Assembly (NCBI RefSeq): GCF_000196875.2
Contig: NC_014532.2
Coordinates: forward strand, 62,001 to 126,000
Source: Halomonas elongata DSM 2581
Lineage (GTDB): Bacteria; Pseudomonadota; Gammaproteobacteria; Pseudomonadales; Halomonadaceae
Direction: 5' to 3'
Length of the DNA: 64,000 nucleotides
Shown: one piece after another, positions 35,197-44,905 of the stretch
Numbering within the stretch: the stretch's first letter is position 1
How the letters are laid out: each line of letters opens with the position of its first letter
Notes under the pieces: generated by a model
Databases searched by the model: none
Seen by the model: the letters and a program-made list of their open reading frames with translations, nothing else
Told to the model about the DNA's origin: nothing
Made by a program: the position numbers and the translations under genes

Positions 35197-37164
35197 ATGA
35201 AGCTGTTCGATGACATCCCGGTCGAGCGTCCGGCCACGCCGCTGCTCGACACCCTGGAAACACCGGCCGCACTGCGCGCCATGAACGAGGCTCAGCTGGT
35301 ACAGGTAGCCGACGAACTGCGCGCCTACCTGCTCTACAGCGTGGGCGTTTCCGGCGGCCATTTCGGTGCCGGGCTCGGCGTCGTGGAGCTGACCGTGGCG
35401 CTGCATCATGCCCTGGAGACGCCCCATGACCGTCTCGTCTGGGACGTGGGCCACCAGGCGTATCCGCACAAGATTCTCACCGGCCGCCGCGAGGCGATGC
35501 AGAGCATCCGCCAGTTCGGCGGCCTGGCGGCCTTCCCGCGACGCAGCGAGTCGGAATACGACACCTTTGGCGTGGGGCATTCCAGCACCTCCGTTTCCGC
35601 CGCCCTGGGCATGGCGCTGGCCGCTCGCACGCGCGGCGAGAAGCGTCGGGTCTGCGCGGTGATCGGTGACGGCGCCCTGTCCGCCGGCATGGCCTTCGAG
35701 GCCCTGGCCCACGCCGGTCATGTGGACGCCAACCTGCTGGTGATTCTCAACGACAACGAGATGTCGATCTCCGAGAACGTCGGCGGCATGGCCAGCTACC
35801 TGGCGAAGATCCTGGCCAGCAAGCCCTACACCAGCATGCGCGAAGGCGGCAAGAAGGTGCTCTCGCACCTGCCCGGCGCCCTGGAGCTGGCCCGGCGCAC
35901 CGAGGAGCACATGAAGGGCATGGTCAGCCCGGCTACGCTGTTCGAGGAAATGGGCTTCAACTACATCGGCCCGCTCGATGGCCATGACCTGCCGACCCTG
36001 GTCCAGACTCTGCGCAACATGCGCGACATGGACGGGCCGCAGTTCCTGCATGTGAAGACGCGCAAGGGGCGGGGGTTCTTGCCCGCCGAGGCCGATCCCA
36101 TCGGCTACCACGCCATCACCAAGCTCGAGAAGAACGGCGAAACGCCGCCGCCGTTCAAGCCGACTCAGCCGGCCGCCGCGCCCGGGGCAAAGAACGAGGC
36201 AACGTCCCCGAAGCCGCGCAACGATATATCGCGCCCGAAGCCGCGCAAGTATTGCAACGTCTTCGGCGACTGGCTGTGCGACATGGCGGCGGTGGACGAG
36301 CGCCTGATCGGCATCACGCCGGCCATGCGCGAGGGCTCGGATCTGGTCCGTTTCTCCCAGGAATATCCCGAACGCTACTACGACGTGGCGATCGCCGAGC
36401 AGCACGCGGTGACGCTGGCCGCCGGCCTGGCCTGCGAGGCGATGAAGCCGGTGGTGGCCATCTACTCCACCTTTCTGCAGCGCGGCTACGACCAGCTCAT
36501 TCATGACGTGGCGGTGCAGGAGCTGGACGTCACCTTCGCCATCGATCGCGCCGGTGTGGTGGGCGAAGACGGCCCGACTCACCACGGTGCGCTGGATCTG
36601 AGTTACCTGCGCTGCGTGCCGGGAATGGTGGTGCTGGCGCCGGCCGACGAGGCCGAGTGCCGCGCACTGCTCAGTGCCGCCTATCATCACCCCGGCCCGG
36701 CCGCGGTGCGCTATCCGCGCGGTACCGGGCCCGGCACGCTGATTCCCGAGCATCTCGAGGCGCTGCCCATCGGCAAGGCCGAGACGCGTCGCCGGGCCGG
36801 CGGCGAGGGCCCGAAAGTGGCGCTGCTGGCCTTCGGCAGTCTCAACGGGCCGGCCGCCGAGGTGGCCGAGCGCCTCGATGCCACCCACCTCAACATGCGC
36901 TCGGTCAAACCGCTGGATCGCGAGGCGGTACTGGCGGCGGCCGACGAGCATGACCTGCTGGTGACCCTGGAGGAAAACGTGGTCGCCGGTGGTGCCGGTA
37001 GTGGCGTCGGCGAGTTGCTGGCCGCGGAAGGTCGTCGCACGGCGCTGCTGCATCTGGGCCTGCCCGATGTCTTCGTCGAGCACGGCAAGCCGGCGGAGCT
37101 GCTGGCCGAATGCGGCCTCGACGCCGAAGGAATCGAGGCCTCGATCAGGCGTCGCCTCGGCTGA
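35197..37164 (+). CDS. dxs: 1-Deoxy-D-xylulose-5-phosphate synthase
   Basis: 655 residues, roughly 30 longer than E. coli Dxs. Thiamine diphosphate site: [16 protein letters not shown] ... LNDNEMSIS. Transketolase central and C domains include [31 protein letters not shown]. It condenses pyruvate and glyceraldehyde 3-phosphate, the entry to the MEP isoprenoid pathway. The extra length is a linker at about residues 320-350, rich in Pro, Ala and Lys, with a near-duplicated SPKPRN / RPKPRK. The gene closes the xseB-ispA-dxs operon. Confidence 0.95.
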   Translation: MKLFDDIPVERPATPLLDTLETPAALRAMNEAQLVQVADELRAYLLYSVGVSGGHFGAGLGVVELTVALHHALETPHDRLVWDVGHQAYPHKILTGRREAMQSIRQFGGLAAFPRRSESEYDTFGVGHSSTSVSAALGMALAARTRGEKRRVCAVIGDGALSAGMAFEALAHAGHVDANLLVILNDNEMSISENVGGMASYLAKILASKPYTSMREGGKKVLSHLPGALELARRTEEHMKGMVSPATLFEEMGFNYIGPLDGHDLPTLVQTLRNMRDMDGPQFLHVKTRKGRGFLPAEADPIGYHAITKLEKNGETPPPFKPTQPAAAPGAKNEATSPKPRNDISRPKPRKYCNVFGDWLCDMAAVDERLIGITPAMREGSDLVRFSQEYPERYYDVAIAEQHAVTLAAGLACEAMKPVVAIYSTFLQRGYDQLIHDVAVQELDVTFAIDRAGVVGEDGPTHHGALDLSYLRCVPGMVVLAPADEAECRALLSAAYHHPGPAAVRYPRGTGPGTLIPEHLEALPIGKAETRRRAGGEGPKVALLAFGSLNGPAAEVAERLDATHLNMRSVKPLDREAVLAAADEHDLLVTLEENVVAGGAGSGVGELLAAEGRRTALLHLGLPDVFVEHGKPAELLAECGLDAEGIEASIRRRLG

Positions 37165-37282
37165 AAGCCCCTCCATGCGCGATGTGCGGACTCCGTGGAT
37201 GATATGCCGCGCATCGCGCCCGTCCTCGGCGGGGTGCTATGCTCTCCACCCTCATAGCGAGACAAGCTTTTAAGGAGTCGAC

Positions 37283-38053
37283 ATGCTGGCCATGGTGCTG
37301 ATTGGTGGGGTGCTGGGTTTTCTGATCGGCGGGCCCTTGGGCCTGTTGATCGGGGGCGGCCTCGGCTATTGGCTCGTCCGGCGTCTGCGCCGGAGCATGC
37401 TGGGCCGCCTGGCCGGCGTGCAGGCCCAGTTTCTCGAGTCGACCTTCGCGGTCATGGGCTGCATGTGCAAGGCCGACGGACGCGTCACCGAGGCCGAGCT
37501 CGATGCGTCCCGTCAGTTGTGGGACCGCCTGCGGCTGAGCGAGGAACAGCGTGCCAAGGCGCGGGCCGATTTCACCCGCGGCAAGAGCGAGGATTTCGAC
37601 CTCGAGGCGGAACTGGCCAAGATTCGTCAGATCGTGGGCAGCCAGCCGGCCTTGCGGCAAGTGTTTCTGCAGGTGCAGCTCGCGGCCATCGCCGCCGACG
37701 GTCAGCTTCATCCCGCCGAGCGCGATATGCTGATGCGGGTAGTGCGTGGGCTGGGTTGCTCCGAGGCCGAGATCGCCCAGATCGAGGCCATGCTGCGGGG
37801 TGCGGCTGAGGGCGGCGGAGCCCCGCACGAAACCTCGCTGGAGGATGCCTACCAGGTGCTGGGCGTGTCGTCGGAGGCCAGCGACGCCGAGATCAAGCGT
37901 CAGTATCGTCGCCTGATGAGCGAGAACCACCCCGACAAGCTGGCCGCCAAGGGGTTGCCGGAGAACATGCGCGAGGTGGCCAAGGAGCGCACCAGCGAGA
38001 TCGGCAATGCCTATGAGCGGATCCGCAAGGCACGCTCTGCCGACGCCGCTTGA
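37283..38053 (+). CDS. djlA: Co-chaperone DjlA (membrane-anchored J-domain protein)
   Basis: 256 residues. An N-terminal transmembrane segment with glycine-rich face (GGVLGFLIGGPLGLLIGGGLGYWLV) anchors it. A TerB-like central domain follows (about 45-180, FAVMGCMCKADGRVTEAELDASRQLW). The C-terminal J domain (DAYQVLGVSSEASDAEIKRQYRRLMSENHPDKL) keeps the HPD tripeptide needed to stimulate DnaK. DjlA is linked to envelope stress and colanic acid control in E. coli. Start ATG 37283 with AAGGAG upstream. Confidence 0.92.
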   Translation: MLAMVLIGGVLGFLIGGPLGLLIGGGLGYWLVRRLRRSMLGRLAGVQAQFLESTFAVMGCMCKADGRVTEAELDASRQLWDRLRLSEEQRAKARADFTRGKSEDFDLEAELAKIRQIVGSQPALRQVFLQVQLAAIAADGQLHPAERDMLMRVVRGLGCSEAEIAQIEAMLRGAAEGGGAPHETSLEDAYQVLGVSSEASDAEIKRQYRRLMSENHPDKLAAKGLPENMREVAKERTSEIGNAYERIRKARSADAA

Positions 38054-38291
38054 TCGGTACGGGTTGCATCCCTCTCGACGCTTCTTCCCGCCGGCTTTTT
38101 TCACGCCGACTTTTCTTCACGACGGCCCGCGCTTTCCGGAATGTGACATGACGGTTGCCGGCGCGGCCGTACCCGCCTAGGATGCGCGGCGACCCGCCGG
38201 CCCGGTGGGGACGACGCCTCTGCCTCGGTCCGGCCAAGCGGATACCGAGGCATTCTTGTGGTGATCGACAAGAATTCCAAGGAGACCCTCG

Positions 38292-39845
38292 ATGTCTTTC
38301 GGTCCGTTTTCCCTCCTGCCGCCCGTGCTGGCCATCGTGCTGGCGCTGGCGACGCGCAATGTGATTCCGGCGCTGTTCTGTGGCGTCTGGCTGGGTGCCA
38401 CCATGCTCAGCGGTGGCAATCCGGCCGCTGGTCTCTATGCCAGCTTCAATGACTTCATCATCCCGAGCGTGGGCGACGAGTGGAGCGTCACCGTCCTGAT
38501 CTACTGCGGCCTGTTCGGGGTGTTGATCATGGTGCTGCAGCGCACCGGCGGTGCCCAGGCCATTGCCCGGGCGATTTCCGAGCGTGTCGCCTCGCGTCGC
38601 GGGGCTCAGGGCGCGACCCTGGGGCTCGGTGTGCTGATCTTCTTCGAGGATTACTTCAATGCCCTGACGGTGGGCAGCGTGATGCGCCCGATCACCGACC
38701 GCATGAGGGTCTCCCGGGAGAAGCTGGCCTATATCGTCGATTCGACCTCGGCCCCGATGTGCCTGCTGGGCCCGGTATCCACCTGGGTCGTCTTCGTGAT
38801 GGGGCTGATCGGCACGCAGTTGACCGAGATGAATATCAGCGGCTCGGAGTACCTGATCTATCTTTCTTCCATCCCGCTGAACTTCTATGCCTGGCTGGCG
38901 CTTGGCCTGATCGCCTTCATCGTCATCACCCAGTGGGACTTCGGGCCCATGGCACGCGCCGAGCATCGTGCCCGGACCACCGGCGAAGTGCTGGCCAAGG
39001 ACGCCACGCCGCCTTCCGACCGGGAGGTCGCCGAGATGGAGGTGATTCCGGAGGCCCAGGCACGCAAGCGCAACATGCTGGTGCCGATCGGCGTGCTGGT
39101 GCTGATGATTCCGCCGATGTTCCTGTGGACCGGCAATTATCCCGAGAACGACCTGGTCACCGCCGTGGGCGAGGCCAATGGCGGCCTGTCGATCCTGATC
39201 GCCACCTTCGTGGCGGTGGTCGTCGGCCTGGTCATGGGCATGCAGCAGAAGCTCTTCGACTTCCGTGAGTCCATGGACATTGTCGTCTCCGGGATCAAGA
39301 GCATGACGCTGGTCTACATCATCCTGACACTGGCCTGGTCGATCGGCAGCGTGACCTCGGAGCTGGGCACCGCCGATTATCTGGTGACCCTGGCGGAGGC
39401 GAACATCGCTCCCAGCCTGGTGCCGGTGCTGCTGTTCTTGATCGGCGCCCTGGTCGCTTTCACGACCGGTACGTCCTACGGCACCTTTGCGATCATGATC
39501 CCCATCGCCATGCCGGTGGCGATGGCCATGGATCTGTCGTTGTCGCTGGCGATCGCCGCGGTGCTCAGCGGCGGTATCTTCGGCGATCACTGTTCGCCGA
39601 TTTCCGATACCACGATCCTCTCCTCGGCGGGTTCCTCCTGCGATCATATCGACCACGTGCGCACCCAATTGCCCTACGCGATATCCGCCGGACTGGCCGG
39701 TATCCTGGCCTTCTTCGTCGCCGGCCTGACCGATAGCGCTCTGATCGGCGGCCTCGCCGGTGCCGGGGCCCTGGTGACGACGGTGGTGCTGCTGCGCCTC
39801 CTCTGGGGCGGAGTGAAGTCGCGTGACGAGGCGCTTGCCGATTGA
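38292..39845 (+). CDS. NhaC-family Na+/H+ antiporter
   Basis: 517 residues with about 12 helices. Family marks: VLIFFEDYFNALTVGSVMRPITDR, STSAPMCLLGPVSTWVVF, ALVAFTTGTSYGTFAIMIPIAMPV and GGIFGDHCSPISDTTILSSAGS. A cytoplasmic loop at about 215-260 is charged. These antiporters exchange external protons or malate/lactate pairs for internal Na+; in a halophile the likely task is sodium export. AAGGAG lies nine bases before the ATG. The intrinsic terminator at 39877-39906 follows. Confidence 0.86.
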   Translation: MSFGPFSLLPPVLAIVLALATRNVIPALFCGVWLGATMLSGGNPAAGLYASFNDFIIPSVGDEWSVTVLIYCGLFGVLIMVLQRTGGAQAIARAISERVASRRGAQGATLGLGVLIFFEDYFNALTVGSVMRPITDRMRVSREKLAYIVDSTSAPMCLLGPVSTWVVFVMGLIGTQLTEMNISGSEYLIYLSSIPLNFYAWLALGLIAFIVITQWDFGPMARAEHRARTTGEVLAKDATPPSDREVAEMEVIPEAQARKRNMLVPIGVLVLMIPPMFLWTGNYPENDLVTAVGEANGGLSILIATFVAVVVGLVMGMQQKLFDFRESMDIVVSGIKSMTLVYIILTLAWSIGSVTSELGTADYLVTLAEANIAPSLVPVLLFLIGALVAFTTGTSYGTFAIMIPIAMPVAMAMDLSLSLAIAAVLSGGIFGDHCSPISDTTILSSAGSSCDHIDHVRTQLPYAISAGLAGILAFFVAGLTDSALIGGLAGAGALVTTVVLLRLLWGGVKSRDEALAD

Positions 39846-39876
39846 GAGAGCCCGCGAATGACGGTGCTCGCCCATG

Positions 39877-39906
39877 AAAAAAGGCCCCTCGATGAGGGGC
39901 CTTCTT
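39877..39906 (+). terminator. Rho-independent terminator after the antiporter
   Basis: AAGGCCCCTC pairs with GAGGGGCCTT across a GAT loop, with TTCTT after the stem on the plus strand and six As before it, giving T6 on the minus strand. It probably serves both the antiporter and the convergent small protein. Confidence 0.8.
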
Positions 39907-39944
39907 GCGTCTAGAGCAAGTCTGAGCGCTTCAGTACCGGCGGC

Positions 39945-40235
39945 TCAGGTGGTGGCTTCGCGAGCCGGCGCCAGGGAATCGCCGCTATCGGCGATATGAG
40001 TCTCGTGCTGCTGCTGGGCGCGCAGCTTGAGACGGGCCTTGGCCATGGCATCGCTGCCGCCTTCGGCGACGATGTCGGAAGAGGCGTCGGCCTGGGCCTG
40101 GGTAGCCGGTGCGTGCTGGCTTACGGCGGCCAGCGGCTCGTTGAGCTGCAGGGTCCGCTCGGTGGCCGGATCGGCCTGGGCGGCCAGGGGCAGGGCGGCG
40201 AACAGCAGGCTGGCGGTCATCAGTTTGGCTTTCAT
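39945..40235 (-). CDS. Small exported protein of unknown function
   Basis: 96 residues, no family recognised. A clean signal peptide (KAKLMTASLLFAALPLAAQA, cleavage after AQA) precedes a short hydrophilic chain rich in Ala, Gln, Asp and Glu, with KARLKLRAQQQHE likely helical. It contains no cysteine in the mature part. It looks like a periplasmic protein that may be largely disordered. AT-rich DNA with AATATTTC-like sequence upstream (40260-40340) is a plausible promoter region. Confidence 0.65.
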   Translation of the reverse strand: MKAKLMTASLLFAALPLAAQADPATERTLQLNEPLAAVSQHAPATQAQADASSDIVAEGGSDAMAKARLKLRAQQQHETHIADSGDSLAPAREATT

Positions 40236-40358
40236 CTCTAGGTCCTCGCTTGCGATGTTTTGATAACTTGCATGTTATTAGCAAGCTAAGAGTGAGACCA
40301 GAGAAATATTTCGATCGGTTCGATCAATACAGGCTATCTGGACTGCTGGAGCGCGATC

Positions 40359-40994
40359 TCAAGGTTTGCGCTCAATGTCCACATCGCTGGCCGGAGTGAA
40401 ATCACCTAGTGCCATCATGTGGCCGAGTTTGCCGGCCTTGGTGGACAGGTAGTGTTCGTTGTGCGGGTTGAGGCCTGTGGTCAGCCCCACGCGCTCGACG
40501 ACATCCACGCCGACACGGGTCAGGGCCTCGACCTTGCGGGGATTGTTGGTCATCAGCCTGAGCGAGTCGATGCCCAGGTGCTCGAGCATCGGCAGGCAGA
40601 GGTCGTAGCGACGCAGGTCGGCGGAGAAGCCCAGTTGCTCGTTGGCCTCGACGGTGTCGGCGCCCTGGTCCTGAAGATGATAGGCGCGGATCTTGTTGAG
40701 CAGGCCGATGCCGCGACCTTCCTGGCGCAGGTAGAGCAGCACGCCGCGTCCCGCTTCGGCAATGCGCTTGAGCGCCTCCTGGAGCTGGTAGCCGCAGTCG
40801 CAGCGCATCGAGAACAGGGCATCACCGGTGAGGCATTCGGAATGCACACGGCCGAGCACCGGCTGGCCGTCGCCGACCTCACCGAGGGTGAGGACGACGT
40901 GATCCTTGCCGGTGGCTTCGTCCTCGAAGCCGTGCATGGTGAAGGTGGCCCAGGGTGTGGGGAGCCGGGAGGCGGCGATGTAGCGAATCGTCAC
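40359..40994 (-). CDS. ribA: GTP cyclohydrolase II
   Basis: 211 residues, starting at GTG 40994. Zinc ligands are in [21 protein letters not shown] (the three cysteines), catalytic residues in [18 protein letters not shown], and GTP ring contacts in [11 protein letters not shown]. It opens GTP to start riboflavin synthesis. A stand-alone RibA, not fused to RibB, as in E. coli. It is divergent from hemE. Confidence 0.95.
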   Translation of the reverse strand: MTIRYIAASRLPTPWATFTMHGFEDEATGKDHVVLTLGEVGDGQPVLGRVHSECLTGDALFSMRCDCGYQLQEALKRIAEAGRGVLLYLRQEGRGIGLLNKIRAYHLQDQGADTVEANEQLGFSADLRRYDLCLPMLEHLGIDSLRLMTNNPRKVEALTRVGVDVVERVGLTTGLNPHNEHYLSTKAGKLGHMMALGDFTPASDVDIERKP

Positions 40995-41111
40995 GATATA
41001 CCTCGATGAAGGACCGGGCGTGGCCGTCGGGATGATTTCATTCTATCAGGAAGGTGAGGCGGGCTCACGGTCGAGCCGGATGGGTTACAATGTCGACCAC
41101 ATTTTCCGTGG

Positions 41112-42188
41112 ATGAGCGAACGCATGGAACTCGAGAACGACCGCCTGTTGCGCGCCCTGGCGCGTCAGCCCGTGGACCGCACGCCGGTCTGGATGATGCG
41201 TCAGGCAGGCCGTTACCTGCCGGAATATCGCGAAGTTCGCGCCCAGGCGGGCAGCTTCATGGATCTCTGTCGTGACCGTGACAGGGCCTGTGAGGTGACG
41301 CTGCAGCCACTGGAGCGCTATCCGCTGGATGCCGCCATCCTGTTCTCGGACATCCTGACCATTCCCGATGCCATGGGCCTGGGCCTGTATTTCGAGACCG
41401 GCGAGGGACCGAAATTCCGCAAGCCGGTGCGCACGCCCGAGGCAGTGGAAGCGCTCAGCGTGCCCGATGCCGAACGCGACCTGGACTACGTGATGAACGC
41501 CGTCGCCACCATCCGTCGCGAGCTGAACGGACGTGTGCCGCTGATCGGGTTTTCCGGCAGCCCCTGGACGCTCGCCACCTATATGGTGGAAGGCGCCTCG
41601 AGCAAGGATTTCCGCCATGTGAAGGCCATGCTCTACGACACGCCGGACACCATGCATCGACTGCTCGACCTGCTGGCCAGGGCAGTGACGGATTACCTCA
41701 ATGCCCAGATCCGCGCCGGCGCCCAGGTCGTGCAGATCTTCGACACCTGGGGCGGGGCGCTGTCGACGCCGGCCTACGAGGCCTTCTCGCTGCGCTACAT
41801 GAAGCAGATCGTGGATGGCCTGATCCGTGAGCGCGAGGGACGGCGTGTGCCGGTGATCCTGTTCACCAAGAACGGTGGCCAGTGGCTCGAGGCCCAGGCG
41901 GACTCCGGCGCCGATGCGCTGGGCCTGGACTGGAGCACCGAGCTTTCCGGTGCCCGGGCCCGGGTCGGGCAGCGTGTCGCGCTGCAGGGCAACCTGGATC
42001 CGAATGTGCTGTTCGCCCATCCCCGGGCGATCCGTGACGAAGTGGCACGTATTCTCGCCAGCTACGGCTCGGGGCCCGGTCATGTCTTCAACCTGGGCCA
42101 TGGCATCAGCCAGTTCACCGACCCCGAGCGTGTCACGGCCTTCGTCGAGGCTCTGCACGAGCTGAGTCCCGCCTACCATCAGGGATGA
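41112..42188 (+). CDS. hemE: Uroporphyrinogen decarboxylase
   Basis: 358 residues from ATG 41112; an in-frame ATG at 41124 gives [23 protein letters not shown], which aligns better with the usual start. Active-site parts are [49 protein letters not shown] and [13 protein letters not shown]. It removes four carboxylates from uroporphyrinogen III in heme synthesis. The next gene, speE, is 84 bases downstream and functionally unrelated. Confidence 0.95.
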   Translation: MSERMELENDRLLRALARQPVDRTPVWMMRQAGRYLPEYREVRAQAGSFMDLCRDRDRACEVTLQPLERYPLDAAILFSDILTIPDAMGLGLYFETGEGPKFRKPVRTPEAVEALSVPDAERDLDYVMNAVATIRRELNGRVPLIGFSGSPWTLATYMVEGASSKDFRHVKAMLYDTPDTMHRLLDLLARAVTDYLNAQIRAGAQVVQIFDTWGGALSTPAYEAFSLRYMKQIVDGLIREREGRRVPVILFTKNGGQWLEAQADSGADALGLDWSTELSGARARVGQRVALQGNLDPNVLFAHPRAIRDEVARILASYGSGPGHVFNLGHGISQFTDPERVTAFVEALHELSPAYHQG

Positions 42189-42272
42189 TGGCGCACCGGA
42201 TCACACTATCTTGCGGGCCATCGCGAACATGCATGCGTGGCCCGTCACCATTCGTTACCTCGAGGGTTCATG

Positions 42273-43133
42273 ATGAGCACGTCTCTTGATTCCGGCTGGT
42301 TCACCGAAGTCTTCGACAGCCAGGGCAGTGCCTTCTCGTTGAAGGTCACCGGCAAGCTGCACGATGTGCAGAGCGACTATCAGCATCTCGAGGTCTATGC
42401 GACCGAGACCTTCGGCAACCTGATGGTGCTCGATGGCTGCGTGATGCTGACCGACCGTGACAACTTTCTCTATCACGAGATGATCGCGCATCCGGCACTG
42501 TTCACCCATGCCGACCCGAAACGCGTGGTGATCATCGGTGGCGGCGATTGCGGCACCCTGCGCGAAGTGCTGCGCCATCCCGGCGTGGAGCGGGTCACCC
42601 AGATCGATATCGACGAGGAAGTGACCCGGGCCGCCGAGCGCTTCTTCCCCGCCCTGACCGAGTCGAACGACGACCCCCGTGCGGAGCTGGCCTTCATCGA
42701 CGGCGTGCGCTGGGTCGACGAGGCAGAGGCCGAGAGCGTCGATGTGCTGATCATCGATTCCACCGACCCGGTAGGACCGGCGGAAGGCCTGTTCACGACC
42801 GACTTTCTGCGCCGCTGCCATCGTCTCCTGCGCTCCGGCGGGGTGATGGTGCAGCAGAGCGAGTCGCCGCTCTACCATAGCGGCTCGATCATCCATTCAC
42901 TGCGTCGCGACATGCGCGAGGCGGGGTTCGACAGCGTGGCGACCCTGCCATTCCCGCAGCCCGTCTATCCTTCCGGGTGGTGGAGCGTCACCCTGGCCGG
43001 CAAGGGCCGCGAGGTGAACGACTTCCGCGAGCAGGATGCACGAGAGGCCGGCCTGCCGCTCGACTACTACACCGCCGACATTCACCGCGGCGCCCTGGCG
43101 TTGCCGCCGTTCATGCGTCGGGCGCTGGATTGA
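42273..43133 (+). CDS. speE: Polyamine aminopropyltransferase (spermidine synthase)
   Basis: 286 residues from ATG 42273 (42270 is also ATG), with GAGGG upstream. The Rossmann core reads VVIIGGGDCGTLREVLRHPGVERVTQIDIDEEV, and the catalytic loop is LIIDSTDPVGPAEGLF, both typical. It transfers aminopropyl from decarboxylated S-adenosylmethionine to putrescine. No speD is adjacent. The C-terminal FREQDAREAGLPLDYYTADIHRGALALPPF is standard. Confidence 0.93.
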   Translation: MSTSLDSGWFTEVFDSQGSAFSLKVTGKLHDVQSDYQHLEVYATETFGNLMVLDGCVMLTDRDNFLYHEMIAHPALFTHADPKRVVIIGGGDCGTLREVLRHPGVERVTQIDIDEEVTRAAERFFPALTESNDDPRAELAFIDGVRWVDEAEAESVDVLIIDSTDPVGPAEGLFTTDFLRRCHRLLRSGGVMVQQSESPLYHSGSIIHSLRRDMREAGFDSVATLPFPQPVYPSGWWSVTLAGKGREVNDFREQDAREAGLPLDYYTADIHRGALALPPFMRRALD

Positions 43134-43154
43134 GCCCCGACGCCGGCGGCGCCC

Positions 43155-43646
43155 TCAGAGTCGTGGTTCGTGACGGGAGTAGGGTTCCGCCTCGCCGTCG
43201 CCCGGGTTCAGGGTCGGCTCGTTGCCCGCATGGCGCTGGCGAGATGCCGGCTGGGAGACGCGGGCACTGCCGATGACCTCATCGTCCATCGAGACCGAGC
43301 GTGCCGAGGAGGTCCAGGCGCGCTCGCTGTCGTGGACGGCGGGTCGCCGATCGAAGGAACGGGTGACCACATCGCCCGGTGCAAAACCGGGGCGCAGGCC
43401 CGCCAGGTGGTAGGGCAGCAGCCACAGTTCGGCGATCAGACGAACGCCGACCATGGCCAGCAACAGCACGCCGCCCCCGAGGGCGAGGCGTGGCCAGGCG
43501 GCCAGCCAGGTCGTGTCGGCGAGCCAGGGGGTGCGTGGCGCCAGCCACAGGCCGCCGGCCACCAGCAGGCCGAGCTGGATGATGGCGTGGCAGAACAGCA
43601 GGGTGCGCCGCGGCAAGGGGTGGCGCGGAAACAGGAATTGCCGCAT
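43155..43646 (-). CDS. DUF-like membrane protein of unknown function
   Basis: 163 residues, family not recognised. Two hydrophobic helices at about 15-35 and 50-80 are followed by a hydrophilic tail with low complexity (serine, arginine, proline), which includes GDVVTRSFDRRPAVHDSERAW. The N-terminal half resembles small DUF4282-type membrane proteins, but I cannot confirm that. It converges on speE with a gap of 21 bases. Confidence 0.6.
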   Translation of the reverse strand: MRQFLFPRHPLPRRTLLFCHAIIQLGLLVAGGLWLAPRTPWLADTTWLAAWPRLALGGGVLLLAMVGVRLIAELWLLPYHLAGLRPGFAPGDVVTRSFDRRPAVHDSERAWTSSARSVSMDDEVIGSARVSQPASRQRHAGNEPTLNPGDGEAEPYSRHEPRL

Positions 43647-43833
43647 GTTGAGTCCTCCGGATAGCGTCGGCGGTTGAAGTGCCGAGGTTGCGCCGGCGCT
43701 CCTTGCCGGTGAGCCCGCATCCTACCCTAGACAACGGCGGTCGGGCAGTGTCCGCGAAGACCGACGCCGGGTGTCGCCAGGTGCCGTCTAGGGTGTCGCC
43801 GAACGGACGGTGGGCCCTCAGGAATACAGTCCC

Positions 43834-44760
43834 TCAGGAATAATAGGGCAGGTCGATCTGGTCGCTGCTGCGAATGCCTTCCGTCATGTGTCGGCATTGC
43901 TTGAGGAATTCCCGCATGCCGGTCGCCAGGTACTTGTGGCGATGCCAGATGAAGGCGAACTGGCGGCTCAGGTCCAACTCGGGCGTCGGGATCTGTACCA
44001 GGCTGCCGCGCCGGAAGGCATCGCGCAGTGCCAGCTTGGAGACGCAGCCGATGCCCAGCCCCGACTCCACGGCACGCTTGATGCCCTCGGTATGTTCCAG
44101 CTCGAGCAGGGTGTTGAAGCGCCCGCGGCGATGACGCGCGGCCTGTTCCAGCGTCAGGCGGGTGCCCGAGCCTTGCTCGCGCATGATCCAGGCTTCCCTC
44201 AATAGACGATCCAGTTCCACTGGCCCCTGGTTCGCCAAGGGGTGATGCGGTGAGCAGAAGACCGCCAGCTCGTCCTCCACCCAGGGCTGGGTAATGACGT
44301 CATCCTCCTCGCACTGGCCTTCGATCAACCCCAGGTCGAGTTCATGCTGACGAACCTCGTCGACGATGGTGCGCGTGTTGCGGACCTGCAGACGAACGCG
44401 GCTGCCGGGATGGCGCTGCATGAAATCGCTGATCAGCAGGGTGGCCAGGTAGTTGCCGATGGTCAGGGTCGCGCCCACATCCAGGGTGCCGATGCCCTGC
44501 TGGCCACGCAGCAACTCCTCGACCTCTTCGGCCCGGTCGAGCAGTGCCACGGCCTTGGGCAGCAGCTGGAAGCCCAGGGCGTTGAGCTTGAGACGCTTGC
44601 CGATGCGGTCCAGCAGACGGCAGTCGAACTGCCGCTCGAGCTCGGCGAGGGCGGTACTGGCGGCCGACTGGGAGAGCGCCAGGGCCCGGGCGGCCTGGGA
44701 GACGCTCTCGTGCTGGGCCACGGCGACGAAGACCTCGAGTTGTCGCAGGGTATAGCGCAT
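43834..44760 (-). CDS. finR: LysR family regulator (FinR-like)
   Basis: 308 residues. The helix-turn-helix is RQLEVFVAVAQHESVSQAARALALSQSAASTALAELERQF, and the effector domain contains the TLTIGNYLATLLISDFMQRHPG segment. In Pseudomonas, finR lies divergent to fpr and activates it under oxidative stress; the same arrangement here supports the name. The 145-base gap to fpr holds a palindrome with LysR spacing. Some LysR genes beside fpr control sulfur genes too. Confidence 0.82.
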   Translation of the reverse strand: MRYTLRQLEVFVAVAQHESVSQAARALALSQSAASTALAELERQFDCRLLDRIGKRLKLNALGFQLLPKAVALLDRAEEVEELLRGQQGIGTLDVGATLTIGNYLATLLISDFMQRHPGSRVRLQVRNTRTIVDEVRQHELDLGLIEGQCEEDDVITQPWVEDELAVFCSPHHPLANQGPVELDRLLREAWIMREQGSGTRLTLEQAARHRRGRFNTLLELEHTEGIKRAVESGLGIGCVSKLALRDAFRRGSLVQIPTPELDLSRQFAFIWHRHKYLATGMREFLKQCRHMTEGIRSSDQIDLPYYS

Positions 44761-44790
44761 CCGGCTGGCTCCAAGGGTGGTTTATCCAGA

Positions 44791-44813
44791 GTATAGATAA
44801 GCTTTATCCATAC
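44791..44813. promoter_or_regulatory. LysR-type palindrome between finR and fpr
   Basis: GTAT, one base, GATAA, three bases, TTATC, one base, ATAC: an inverted repeat with 10 of 11 positions paired. It lies 30 bases from the finR start and 93 bases from the fpr start, in AT-rich DNA. The T-N11-A core expected for LysR sites is contained in it. Probable FinR box. Confidence 0.6.
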
Positions 44814-44905
44814 AATCCATTTAACAGATATTCTGGCCTTGCTTAGAATCAGCTGCAAAGAGTAAGTGTCGCATATATGCACTTCTGGAATATGTAGGAG
44901 CCGAC

